A stretch of 14,662 nt of DNA from Hepatocystis sp. ex Piliocolobus tephrosceles (GCA_902459845.2 CABPSV020000303.1:5001-19662), one strand, 5' to 3'; positions 1 to 8,420 are shown, numbered from the stretch's first letter. Made by a program: numbers and translations. The notes: generated from the sequence alone by a model not told the origin.

Positions 1-52
1 TATATGTATATGTGTATATGTATACATTTTTGTTTTACTTTATTTTTAAATA

Positions 53-1039
53 ATGAATGATTTGTTTGATGAATTAAAAAGTTTAGGTTTAAAGAAGAAT
101 ATGCAAAATGCTGAGCGCATGACACCGTTATTAAGTTTTCAATATGACAAAGTTATTAAACATAATTATAATAAAAATTATAACAACAATAATAATAACA
201 GTAATAATGACAATATAAAGAAAGATGTAGTTATTACTATAAATGCTGAACATAATAAAAATTTGATAGAATATGTTGATCTTGTAGACAAAACAAAAGA
301 AAATATAAAAAAAATTTATTTAATTATTAATGAAATATATAATTTAAAAAATAAAATAAATATAAGTCCAACTACAGAAGAAGAAAATGAAATAAGTGTT
401 ATGTTAAATGTACAAATAAAAAGGGCTAATAATATAATAGAGTTAATAAAAACAGATATACGTAATATACGTTCAAAACTTTCTTCAGGTTCAATAGAAA
501 ATAGAAATATTAAAAAAACTATACATGACAATTTAATTAATATATTTAAAAAAGCATTACATAATTATCAACAAGTACAAAATGATTATAATTACAGTGT
601 TAAAAATAAAATATCAAGACATATTAAAATTATGTACCCAGAATATACTGAGGAAGATATAGATAATGTATTAAATTATGAAGATATAAATACTCAGAAT
701 TTAGTTCGGTGGAAATTACAAGGACATAATGATTTGAAAAATGCATTAACTGATGTTGAAACAAAATATAAAGATGTTAAAACTTTAGAAAAAAATGTAT
801 GTGATCTACATCAAACTATTATTGAATTATCAGCTCTTATTGAAATTAATGATGAAATTATTAGTAATATACATGAAAACATAGATGATGCTCAACAATT
901 TACAGAAAAAGCTAATGCAGATTTGATTGAAGCAAAAAATATACAACGAAAAACTTCAAAATGGACTTTTTATATATCTGCTGCTATACTTATCATTATT
1001 ATTGTCATATGTTTACCTATATTTTTAAAAGTTTTTTAA
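53..1039 (+). CDS. Syntaxin-type Qa-SNARE, tail-anchored membrane fusion protein
   Basis: Single-exon 328-residue protein. It starts at an ATG with an in-frame TAA two codons upstream (47-49) and ends at TAA. An Asn-rich insert lies at residues about 40-54. Three amphipathic helices that fit an Habc regulatory bundle lie near residues 70-102, 109-143 and 151-196. A linker with TEEDIDNVL, a typical syntaxin feature, follows at 199-208. The SNARE helix spans about 231-297; LTDVETKYKDVKTLEKNV aligns with the start of the plasma-membrane syntaxin SNARE motif. A membrane anchor lies at about 305-325, leaving almost no lumenal tail. Qa-SNAREs pair with Qb, Qc and R-SNAREs to drive vesicle fusion; the similarity is to the syntaxin-1-like group, so a plasma-membrane or late secretory role is inferred. 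In my alignment the zero-layer Gln is Asn266. The gene converges with the next one. Family assignment is confident; which Plasmodium syntaxin this is, is not. Confidence 0.92.
   Translation: MNDLFDELKSLGLKKNMQNAERMTPLLSFQYDKVIKHNYNKNYNNNNNNSNNDNIKKDVVITINAEHNKNLIEYVDLVDKTKENIKKIYLIINEIYNLKNKINISPTTEEENEISVMLNVQIKRANNIIELIKTDIRNIRSKLSSGSIENRNIKKTIHDNLINIFKKALHNYQQVQNDYNYSVKNKISRHIKIMYPEYTEEDIDNVLNYEDINTQNLVRWKLQGHNDLKNALTDVETKYKDVKTLEKNVCDLHQTIIELSALIEINDEIISNIHENIDDAQQFTEKANADLIEAKNIQRKTSKWTFYISAAILIIIIVICLPIFLKVF
172..215 (+). repeat. Asn-codon (AAT/AAC) low-complexity tract inside the syntaxin gene
   Basis: Encodes Asn-rich residues about 41-54, including a run of six Asn. It lies between the N-terminal segment and the Habc bundle, in what should be a flexible linker. 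Such inserts are typical of Plasmodium proteins and probably vary in length between isolates. Confidence 0.8.
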
Positions 1040-1092
1040 TTGCTTATGACTATTTGGCTTTTCTCCATGTACGTACATAACATACGTATATA

Positions 1093-1134
<42 letters not shown>

Positions 1135-1951
1135 CGTATAAGTGTGTCCTATTTGGGGGGTTTCTTCTTCTTCCTTTTTTTTTTTTTTTTTTTTTTTGTC
1201 ATTTTGGATTGGAGGATATCATAACAAATTTAGGATTTTTAAAAAGATTTTATAAAAAAATAAAAATTAAGATTTGGGAGTATTTAAAAAAAATAAAATA
1301 ACTTTTTTTTTTTTTTTTTTTTTCCATCACTATTTTTATTTGTTCTATATTTATTTATTATTTATTTATTTACTTGTCAACTTATATAAAACATTTTTTT
1401 TATAGTACATATGTGTTCATTAACCAAATTATTAATTGTATTTGTCATTTGTAATTTTATAATTATAAAAATATCTTGTTCATTACAGCACTTTTTTATA
1501 TATTTTTGTTTATATGTTTGCCATAATATATATAATATGATACTTCATTTTTTTTTTTTTTTTTTCCTAGTTTTTAAGTTTTTATTAAAATAGGGTATCT
1601 AAAAATTACTTCATACGTACATATATTTACATATATATATTTGTGTGTATATATAAGTATACATATTTATACATACAGCTTAAGCATATATATTTTTAAA
1701 TTTCTTATTCGTCATGCTTTTTTTTATTTATTTTTTTTTTTTTTTTTGTAAAAAAAAAGTTTAATTAGAATGATATACTTAATATATACATTGTTTCTGT
1801 GTGAACTACAACAAAAGTGGTGTGTTTATTATTATTTATTTCAAATGTAAAACATAATATTATGTCTATCTAGCTCTACACACACGTATATATATATATA
1901 TATATTCACCAACATTACCCAGCTAGCTACAGTTTTGTGTAAATGAATTTA
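1040..1951. other. Convergent 3' intergenic region, no gene seen
   Basis: The 912 bp between the stop codons of two convergent genes must hold both 3' UTRs. It contains a 30-bp (AT)n tract at 1098-1127, T runs at 1175-1197 and 1303-1323, and an isolated run of six G at 1155-1160, unusual in such AT-rich DNA. AATAAA-like hexamers occur (for example 1292-1297) but are uninformative in this composition. A 60-codon ATG frame at 1411-1593 has a hydrophobic N-terminus but turns into poly-Phe from a T run, so I do not call it a gene. Confidence 0.7.
1098..1127. repeat. (AT)n microsatellite flanked by GTAC
   Basis: Thirty bases of alternating A and T just downstream of the syntaxin stop codon, bounded by GTAC on both sides. 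The tract is self-complementary and would pair with itself in a transcript. Similar tracts listed elsewhere show that it is ordinary for this genome. Confidence 0.9.
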
Positions 1952-3181
1952 CTAATAAGATGGGAAAGTAAATATACCTTTCATGAAGTTTCGCTTTTCA
2001 TATATATTTTTTTTTACATACATTAAAAGAAAATAAATTAGTAATTCGCTAACTTTACGTAATAAACGTTTTAATAATATAATAAATAAATTAATATAAT
2101 TTTGTATTTTTAAATTAGGTATATCAACTCCTAAATGTGTTCGCACTATTGATTTTAATTCCTTCTCAAACTGATCATATAATATATTCTGTTCTTTTAA
2201 TGATATGTATAATAAAGGTAAAATATTTCTTTTAATTGTTATGTCCATAAAGGTTTTATATACATATAAAATTTGTTTTGATATGTATTTATTATTAATA
2301 TAATTTTTCAAAAGAAAAAATTGAAGGTTCGAATTAGTAAGACCCATAATAATAATTAAGCTTTTTAATAAAAAATTGTTGAATATATAAGAAAACTCAA
2401 TTGTATATATATTATGTAAACCAAAATTAAAATCAGTATTTCGAATTATATATTTTTTATGTTCATTAATATTGCTATTATAACTACTAGTACTACACAC
2501 TATACCCAGTATATTATTACAGTAATATTGATTACTTTGTAGGCAACTATCTACAATATCATTTACTTCTTTTCTATATATTTTGTATTTTTTTTTGAAT
2601 ATTTCCGAAATTTTGTTTTCATTCCAAATATAATTTTTTTCAAATAAAGTAAAATTGTTTATTATGTTATTTAATATATTGAACTTTAATCTTTTTATTA
2701 AAAAATTGTTAATAATTTTTAAAATATTTAAATAGTTATTTATTTTTAATATGTAAAAAAATATATAATAAAAAAAAAAGTGTTTATTAAAATGATTGAT
2801 ACTTTCATTTAGTGCCAAAACGAATTTATAATTTTCTTGTTTCTTTATAATGTTTTCAAATTTCTTTAAAATATTTTTTTTATGCTTATCTAATATTTCT
2901 TTATGTACTAAACTAATAATATTTTTTTTCTTATTAATAATAATTTCTTTTTTTAAATCAGACAATTTTTGTAAAACATTATCTCTGTTTATAAATTTTA
3001 TATTCATGTAAATTCTTTTATTATTAACATAAGGCACTAATCCTAATTTTCCAAATATTCTACTTACTCCTTTATTGATTCTTACATTTAATAAATTTAC
3101 TCTTTTTATGCATTTTAATTGTTTTATTATAAACAGTAATACCAAACAAATAACACTTATCCTACGAAAAAATACATTCAT
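1952..3181 (-). CDS. Conserved-looking protein of unknown function with bipartite apicoplast-type leader
   Basis: A 409-residue product when started at the first ATG (3181-3179, context AATAAAATG); stop TAG. I do not recognise the family. Residues about 8-24 form a hydrophobic signal-peptide core after two Arg. Residues 25-66 then contain ten Lys/Arg and no Asp/Glu, and the first acidic residue of the protein is Asp67. This signal-plus-basic-leader arrangement is the classical plastid (apicoplast) targeting pattern in Plasmodium. The mature part is Lys/Asn/Ile-rich and mostly helical in appearance. It has an aromatic hydrophobic patch near 135-147, three Cys at 213, 221 and 229 with exact CX7CX7C spacing, a hydrophobic stretch near 263-280, and an amphipathic to hydrophobic C-terminal segment near 363-388, so membrane association is possible. 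The frame stays open upstream to a TTG at 3256 through a 15-bp repeat array but has no ATG there. An upstream exon cannot be excluded. That this is a real gene is likely; the apicoplast location is inferred. Confidence 0.75.
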   Translation of the reverse strand: MNVFFRRISVICLVLLFIIKQLKCIKRVNLLNVRINKGVSRIFGKLGLVPYVNNKRIYMNIKFINRDNVLQKLSDLKKEIIINKKKNIISLVHKEILDKHKKNILKKFENIIKKQENYKFVLALNESINHFNKHFFFYYIFFYILKINNYLNILKIINNFLIKRLKFNILNNIINNFTLFEKNYIWNENKISEIFKKKYKIYRKEVNDIVDSCLQSNQYYCNNILGIVCSTSSYNSNINEHKKYIIRNTDFNFGLHNIYTIEFSYIFNNFLLKSLIIIMGLTNSNLQFFLLKNYINNKYISKQILYVYKTFMDITIKRNILPLLYISLKEQNILYDQFEKELKSIVRTHLGVDIPNLKIQNYINLFIILLKRLLRKVSELLIYFLLMYVKKNIYEKRNFMKGIFTFPSY

Positions 3182-3257
3182 TTTATTTTGCTCAATTTTG
3201 CTGCGCTTAACTTTGTTATGATCAACTTTGTTATGGTCAACTTGTGTTATGATCAAC
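3182..3257 (-). repeat. 15-bp minisatellite, five degenerate copies, directly upstream of the ATG
   Basis: Read on the minus strand, five units of the type GTTGATCATAACAAA abut the start codon. The distal copy (3242-3257) is 16 bp and the other four are 15 bp (3227-3241, 3212-3226, 3197-3211, 3182-3196). The two copies nearest the ATG are the most diverged. As the period is a multiple of three, the array reads without stops in the frame of the gene below, giving pentapeptides VDHNK, VDHNK, VKRSK, IEQNK. It is 5' UTR if translation starts at 3181, or coding if an unseen upstream exon is spliced in. Confidence 0.85.
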
Positions 3258-3455
3258 TGTGCTAAGCTGAATTTTTCTAATTATATTTAATGGCTAACGG
3301 TTTATTTCCTTTATTTTCCATGTTTTTCAACTGTTATAAAAAAAACAAATAAAACATACTTATTTTATTTTGTTTACTTGAAGTTTAAGCATTTTCGTAT
3401 CTTGGTTAAAAAAAAAAATGTTGAATTTACAAGGTTTTTTCTTTTTACTTGTTTG

Positions 3456-3483
<28 letters not shown>
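3456..3483. repeat. (TA)n microsatellite upstream of the leader-peptide gene
   Basis: Twenty-eight bases of alternating T and A, about 275 bp upstream of the ATG on the minus strand, so probably in its promoter or 5' UTR. Confidence 0.9.
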
Positions 3484-3488
<5 letters not shown>

Positions 3489-3840
3489 TTTTTTCTCTTG
3501 TGAGCTTATTTATTTTATAAATGGAGTAATTTTTTTTACTGAATTAGTTACTGCTTAAAACATTTTATTCATTTTTTTAAATTGCTAAATGCAATAAAAA
3601 TTATTTAAAACGTTTTATATATATTAAAACGGTTACCTGCGTATGTATTCGTGTGCATATGTATAAATATTTTTACATATATATTTTTACAGCTATAAGA
3701 AAAAAAAAAAAAAAAGTCAGAAAATTTTTTTTTTAGCCCTTTTCTTTAACAAAGGTTTCATTTATTTATGTATTTCACTCATTTACAATTTCTTTTACAT
3801 TTTATTATATACCATTTTTTTATTTTTATATATATAAATA

Positions 3841-3872
3841 TATGCATATATACATATATGCATATATACATA
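3841..3872. repeat. Exact tandem duplication of a 16-bp unit
   Basis: The unit TATGCATATATACATA occurs twice head to tail (3841-3856 and 3857-3872). It contains the palindromes TATGCATA and ATGCAT, so each copy is partly self-complementary. Confidence 0.9.
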
Positions 3873-4181
3873 TTTGTCGGGAAGTTTTAAATTACGACAT
3901 AATAGCTGTTTACATTTTCTCTGTTTTGTTTCCTTTTTTAAAATATACGTAATACTATGTGAAGTGATATATGAAACACTGTATACCTTTAAGATATTTA
4001 CAGATACGTTATATGCATATATATACTAATGAAAATTGTTTGTATACATATATATATATATATATATATATGTCGTGACTTAATGTTCATTTTTTCTCTT
4101 TTCTGTTTCAAAATCCCACTTTTTAAACATCTTGAGTTAATTTAACTCATCAAACGCAGATACAAATATAAATGATAAAAA

Positions 4182-4284
4182 AAGTAAAAAAAAAAAAAAC
4201 AAAAAAAAAAAAAAAAAACATGTAAAAAAAAAAAAAAAAAACATGTAAACATAAAAGCAAAAACATGTAAACATAAAAGCAAAA
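4182..4284. repeat. A-rich repeat block with a duplicated 22-bp unit
   Basis: Long A runs interrupted by ACATGTAAA, which occurs three times. The two distal occurrences belong to a 22-bp duplication (about 4241-4262 and 4263-4284) containing ACATGTAAACATAAAAGC. The pattern fits slippage or unequal exchange within a poly(A) tract. Confidence 0.8.
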
Positions 4285-4613
4285 CAGATAAACAAATAAA
4301 CAACTAAAAACAGACAAAAACGTAAACTGTTTAAAAAGTATAATATATTTTGACTTCATAAAGAATTGAAAAAGTATTTTTTTTTTCTATTTTGCTTCTT
4401 TTTATAATCTTAACGGGAAAAATATATATATATATATATATTATATATTCTTTAAAGAAAAAAAAAAAAAATAATAGATTTGATAAAAACAAATTTCAAA
4501 AGAATGACTACATTTTAAAATGTGGTAAATTAGATTCATTTACCTGTTACATAATTCAAGTTGATATATACAAATGAAAATTAAAAATCAGTGGAAATTG
4601 AATATACAGCGAA

Positions 4614-4647
<34 letters not shown>

Positions 4648-4910
4648 CTATATATCTACACATATAACATCTCTCTCCCTATATATATGTAAGCATGTTT
4701 TACAATTGTATTTTTCAAGCTCACTGTGTAATTAATTGCAACTGTTTTCATCATCTTTAGTTTAAAAATAATTTTTCAAAATTGTATTTTTACCTTTGTA
4801 CATATATTAACATATATTCATGTAAGAATTTACTTTCCTAATCATTTATGCTTATTCAGGACTGTTCATGTTCAAAGAATAGCAAAAACATGTATTCATA
4901 TCTCATCAAA

Positions 4911-4939
4911 TTTTGTTTTTGTTTTTGTTTTTGTTTTTG
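4911..4939. repeat. (TTTTTG)n hexanucleotide microsatellite
   Basis: G residues at 4915, 4921, 4927, 4933 and 4939 are separated by five T each, an exact 6-bp period. A plus-strand frame reads this as alternating Phe-Cys, which explains the spurious frame at 4848-5060. Confidence 0.9.
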
Positions 4940-5149
4940 TATTTATTTCGCTTCGTACTATAAACACTTCGTAACATGTGTTTCTTTTTTCTATATTATA
5001 TTTTGCTTTTTTATTTTGTTCTATTATATATATATATATTTTTTTTTTCTCTCAAAATAAAAAGGTTTAAATTAATGTAACAAAATAAAATTAAGTTCAC
5101 TTGTTTTATGTTACTTAAAAATTTACAACATTTAATGATTACTTAAGAC

Positions 5150-5180
<31 letters not shown>

Positions 5181-5384
5181 AGCTTAGTCAATTGTGAAAT
5201 CTTTTTATTATATAAGTTAATTTTGTTTATGCATATATGTATATGTAATAATAAAATTAACTATTAAATACATCAATTTGTATTTACCAATATATAACAC
5301 ATATGTATATTTACTTTTAGTTCTGTTATTTTTTAATCTATTGACAACTGCACAAGGATATTGTTTTAAGTTTGGAAAGTTTTA

Positions 5385-5388
<4 letters not shown>

Positions 5389-5427
<39 letters not shown>
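5389..5427. repeat. (TA)n microsatellite, 39 bp
   Basis: The longest alternating TA tract in the window. It lies about 120 bp downstream of the stop codon of the basic protein gene and so probably in its 3' region. Confidence 0.9.
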
Positions 5428-5430
<3 letters not shown>

Positions 5431-5547
5431 ATATCTTACCGACAAACTTTCCTTTCGTTTCTATTCCTTGCTTTATCTTTCACTATTCCCTCATTTATGT
5501 ATGTACATATATATATATATTTATATATTTTTTTTTTGTTCTCCTCT

Positions 5548-6474
5548 TCATTCTTTTCTAAAGTTGGTATTATTATTATTACTACTAGTATTATTATTAT
5601 TATTGTTATTATTAGTCAATGACTCCGGGAAATTAACTTCTGTATCCTTCTGTTCTTTTAAAGGAGATGGTATTTTATTTAATAATGTGTAAATTTTTAT
5701 TTTTGAAAGAAAATTTTTATTTAAACGGTTAAATTTTGATCCACTTCCAGTTTTTCTCATTTTTGATTTATTAATACCACTTTTAATAACACCCTTTCTA
5801 CCTACTCTTGTTTTATTTATTGTACCATTATTGTTTCTTTTTTTATTTACAAAAGAAGTTTTTGATCTATTATTGTTTAGTGCGAAGGTTCGGTTTTTAC
5901 GATGTAGAGATATATTTACATTATTTAATTTTCTTCCACCCAAAGTAACAGTTTTGTAAGTATTATTTTTTCTATTAACTATAGTCCTAGGTCCTGATTT
6001 ATTCTGAAATACCTTTCTTGTGTTTTTATTTTGTAAATTTGAGTTTCTATAATTATTTCCTAATGGTTTATTGACTGTTTCATTGTTACCAAAACTATTT
6101 TTATTATTATCATATTTAAGAGGAGAATTATAATTTGTACTACGTCTACCTTTAAAATTATCTCTATTGGAATTGTAAAATTTTCTATTATTGTTATTGT
6201 TAAATTTATTAAAGCTTCCATTGTTCCCCCTATTGTTAAAATGTGGCTTGTTGTAACTTCCTGGTCTTCTGTTTGAAAATCTAGGATTTCTTTTTCCTCG
6301 AAAATTTGAATTTTGATTCAAATCTTTTTTTACGTAGTTATTTTTAAAATCCCTTTTCTTTGTATTAATATTATTAAGAAAGCTATTCCTTCCATTTCTT
6401 TTTTCTTTATTCACTACATCATCTAAAGAACATGACAGATAGTCCATTATTTTCTCATTATGTTCATTTTTCAT
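5548..6474 (-). CDS. Basic Asn/Arg-rich protein with UAP56-binding-like motif, candidate mRNA export adaptor
   Basis: A 308-residue product from the first ATG (6474-6472); stop TGA. The frame continues upstream to a TTG at 6618, but only through a tract encoding nearly pure Phe, which I read as 5' UTR; Met10 is an alternative start. Residues 10-21 contain MDY followed by SLDDVV (positions 16-21, bases 6412-6429). This resembles the UAP56-binding motif (consensus around SLDDII, followed by Lys/Arg/Asn) that lets ALY/Yra1, UIF and related adaptors bind the DEAD-box helicase UAP56/Sub2. The rest is disordered and Asn/Arg/Lys/Gly-rich, with scattered RG and GRR motifs. Residues 133-273 hold 36 Lys/Arg and no Asp/Glu, which fits RNA binding. 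The C-terminus is Asn/Thr/Ser-rich. No RRM is visible, so it looks more like UIF than ALY. A nuclear mRNA-export role is inferred; a ribosomal-assembly or generic RNA-binding protein is the alternative. Confidence 0.8.
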   Translation of the reverse strand: MKNEHNEKIMDYLSCSLDDVVNKEKRNGRNSFLNNINTKKRDFKNNYVKKDLNQNSNFRGKRNPRFSNRRPGSYNKPHFNNRGNNGSFNKFNNNNNRKFYNSNRDNFKGRRSTNYNSPLKYDNNKNSFGNNETVNKPLGNNYRNSNLQNKNTRKVFQNKSGPRTIVNRKNNTYKTVTLGGRKLNNVNISLHRKNRTFALNNNRSKTSFVNKKRNNNGTINKTRVGRKGVIKSGINKSKMRKTGSGSKFNRLNKNFLSKIKIYTLLNKIPSPLKEQKDTEVNFPESLTNNNNNNNNTSSNNNNTNFRKE

Positions 6475-6488
6475 TTTTGATATAGTAT

Positions 6489-6536
6489 TAAAAAAAAAAG
6501 AAAAAAAAAGAAAAAAAAGAAAAAAAAGAAAAAAAA

Positions 6537-6586
<50 letters not shown>

Positions 6587-6594
6587 AAAAAAAA
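6489..6594. repeat. Poly(A) tract with regularly spaced G, including a 47-A run
   Basis: On the plus strand G sits at 6500, 6510, 6519 and 6528, a single C at 6537, then 47 consecutive A (6538-6584), and G at 6585 and 6595. Spacing in the interrupted part is 9-10 bp. On the minus strand this is the T-rich leader just upstream of the basic protein gene. Confidence 0.9.
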
Positions 6595-7054
6595 GTTTAT
6601 TTTTATAGTTTTAAACAATACAATTTTATTAAAATTAATTATACTTTCTTGTTATTGTTATTTATATATAAGTTATAAACATTGTATAATCATTATATAA
6701 ACAAATGAAAAAAAAACGGGGAGAACTATAAAAAATAAAATAATCCTATCAATAAAAAAAAAAAAAATAAATAAAACAATATATCTGTACATAAACATAA
6801 GTATATATTTATATATATATATATATAATATATACTTATCAAAGCATAAAATTTAAAACTTTAAACAACACAATTGATGTACAAAATAATAAAATAAATT
6901 AAAAGGTAAAAATATAATTCTTTGAAAGTATATATATATATATATATATCATTACTTTTATATTAAATAAAAATATTTTTAATTTAATTCATTTTATTTT
7001 TTATCTTAAATAATTTTTAATCATATATTATCTTCCCATTTTTTAAGTTTAATA

Positions 7055-7091
<37 letters not shown>

Positions 7092-7196
7092 ATTTTTTGT
7101 TTGCTTCGCTTTATTTTTACAGTTTATTTTTTTTATTTGTTTTATGTTTTGTTTTTTTACTTTTTCTATGCTTTATTTTTTTTTTTTATTTTTTAC

Positions 7197-7198
<2 letters not shown>

Positions 7199-7233
<35 letters not shown>

Positions 7234-7253
7234 CGTTTTTTTTTTTTTTTTTT
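7199..7253. repeat. Poly(T) tract, 35 T then CG then 18 T
   Basis: A run of 35 T (7199-7233), the dinucleotide CG, and 18 more T. The tract is bracketed by two copies of TTTACGATTT about 60 bp apart (around 7192 and 7252), which suggests a duplicated T-rich segment. Confidence 0.9.
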
Positions 7254-7393
7254 ACGATTTTTTTTTTTATTTTATGCATTCATTTGGCATATTTGTTTGC
7301 ATATATTTATATTCATTGAAATAATAAACTGTATAGATAAATATAATATACATGTATATATATATATAAAGTATTATATACATATATAGCATA

Positions 7394-7425
<32 letters not shown>

Positions 7426-7748
7426 GTTGAGTATAAATTACATCGTGTGGCGTATATAACAATGTTTCTTAATTATATATATAAGAGGAGTTAATGCCAA
7501 CTCAAACTACTTCTGAAGTATATATGTTATATATAAATGCATAAATTTTGAACTCATATTTATGTCACGCAACAAAAAATAATAACAAATTATAACATGT
7601 TTTTTACCAAAAGCTTATGAAAATAGTAATATGAAAAAAAAAAGCATTTTTTTTTTTTTTTTTATTTGAAAAAAAAAAAGTTCTAATTTCTAAGTTAGCT
7701 ATATTTTAATATGACTTTACAATTTCCTTATTTTTAATTCATATTTTA

Positions 7749-7781
<33 letters not shown>

Positions 7782-8001
7782 GACCACTTATTAGAGTTTG
7801 TAATATTTATTTATTTTTTTTGTATATTAACCTTTTTAACAAATAAAGAGATGCTTTAAAAAATAACCCCAAAAGAAAAGATATGATTTATATAGCCTAA
7901 TCAATACCCCCACAAACGAACTTATTTTATTTTATTATATATATTTATATATATTTTTAAATCCTTTAACACTTTTATAAAATAGGGTATTTATGACATG
8001 G

Positions 8002-8004
<3 letters not shown>

Positions 8005-8034
<30 letters not shown>
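8005..8034. repeat. (AT)n microsatellite
   Basis: Thirty bases of alternating A and T in the gene-free region. Confidence 0.9.
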
Positions 8035-8036
<2 letters not shown>

Positions 8037-8401
8037 CATAACATATTTTGTTTTACCTTTTCACAAAGGTATATAAAACTTTTTTATTAGCATGAAAACT
8101 AGTAATATTTTGCCACCTAAAAACAAGAACAAAAATTATTTTAAACATAATATTAAAAAACATAATTTGTAACAACAGAGAAACGTTATTTAAATTTTTA
8201 TTTAGGAATTTTTTTTTTTTTTTGGAACGAAATATTCATTATTTTTTGAAACGAGCTGGCAATATTTTAGCAAACATGCTTTAATACATAATACTTTATT
8301 AGTATGAATTAAGAAAATGATAAATATGTATATATACAATTTCGAATGCTTTTTGCATTTTTGTTTCGATGAATTAAAAAACTGATTAACAACTATCCTT
8401 T

Positions 8402-8420
8402 GTATGTATACCATACATAC
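8402..8420. repeat. Perfect 8-bp inverted repeat
   Basis: GTATGTAT (8402-8409) and ATACATAC (8413-8420) are exact reverse complements around a 3-base ACC loop. The hairpin covers the ATG of the 70-codon minus-strand frame at 8202-8414. In DNA of this composition short hairpins are common, so no function is claimed. Confidence 0.85.

Larger units (their letters stand above)
3258..5547. other. Intergenic region between two minus-strand genes, no gene seen
   Basis: About 2.3 kb that should hold the promoter and 5' UTR of the leader-peptide gene and the 3' UTR of the basic protein gene. It contains (TA)n tracts at 3456-3483, 4048-4071, 4422-4441, 5389-5427 and 5507-5520, and A runs at 4617-4645 and 5156-5181. 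It also holds a 16-bp tandem duplication, a 22-bp A-rich duplication and a TTTTTG hexanucleotide array, listed separately. Open frames of 61-106 codons here are built from these repeats (poly-Phe, Ile-Tyr, Cys-Phe, poly-Leu) and are not believable genes. Confidence 0.7.
6475..7430 (-). promoter_or_regulatory. Upstream region of the basic protein gene, very rich in poly(dA:dT)
   Basis: This must contain the 5' UTR and promoter of the minus-strand gene ending at 5548. Just above the ATG is a 106-bp tract of A with regularly spaced G (6489-6594). Farther up are (TA)n tracts at 6811-6827, 6929-6949, 7059-7088 and 7401-7425, and a T run at 7199-7233. Long poly(dA:dT) stretches disfavour nucleosomes, which is typical of Plasmodium promoters; no specific factor site is recognisable. 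The three open frames on the plus strand around 7097-7389 are poly-Phe artefacts of the T run. Confidence 0.5.

Noticed and set aside
316..531. 71-codon minus-strand frame
   Set aside because: Antisense shadow wholly inside the syntaxin coding region.
1411..1593. 60-codon plus-strand frame with a signal-peptide-like start
   Set aside because: It lies in the shared 3' region of two convergent genes and its second half is poly-Phe from a T run. Hydrophobic N-termini arise easily in T-rich DNA.
2324..2335. GGTTCGAATT, resembling a tRNA B box
   Set aside because: It lies inside a protein-coding frame, lacks the final CC of the B box, and no A box or cloverleaf could be drawn around it.
3182..3256. 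N-terminal extension of the leader-peptide gene starting at 3256
   Set aside because: The codon at 3256-3254 is TTG, not ATG, and the extension is a minisatellite. I started the gene at the first ATG (3181).
4150..4359. 69-codon minus-strand frame of Phe, Tyr and Cys
   Set aside because: Product of A-rich repeats read as poly-Phe; no non-repetitive core.
5372..5692. 106-codon plus-strand frame
   Set aside because: Built from (TA)n, T runs and the antisense of the Asn repeat (poly-Leu), and it overlaps the 3' end of the basic protein gene.
6475..6618. N-terminal poly-Phe extension of the basic protein gene starting at 6618
   Set aside because: It starts with TTG and is simply the translation of a poly(T) tract on the minus strand; the first ATG is at 6474.
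7097..7389. Three overlapping plus-strand frames of 72-81 codons
   Set aside because: All are poly-Phe translations of the same T run in different frames.
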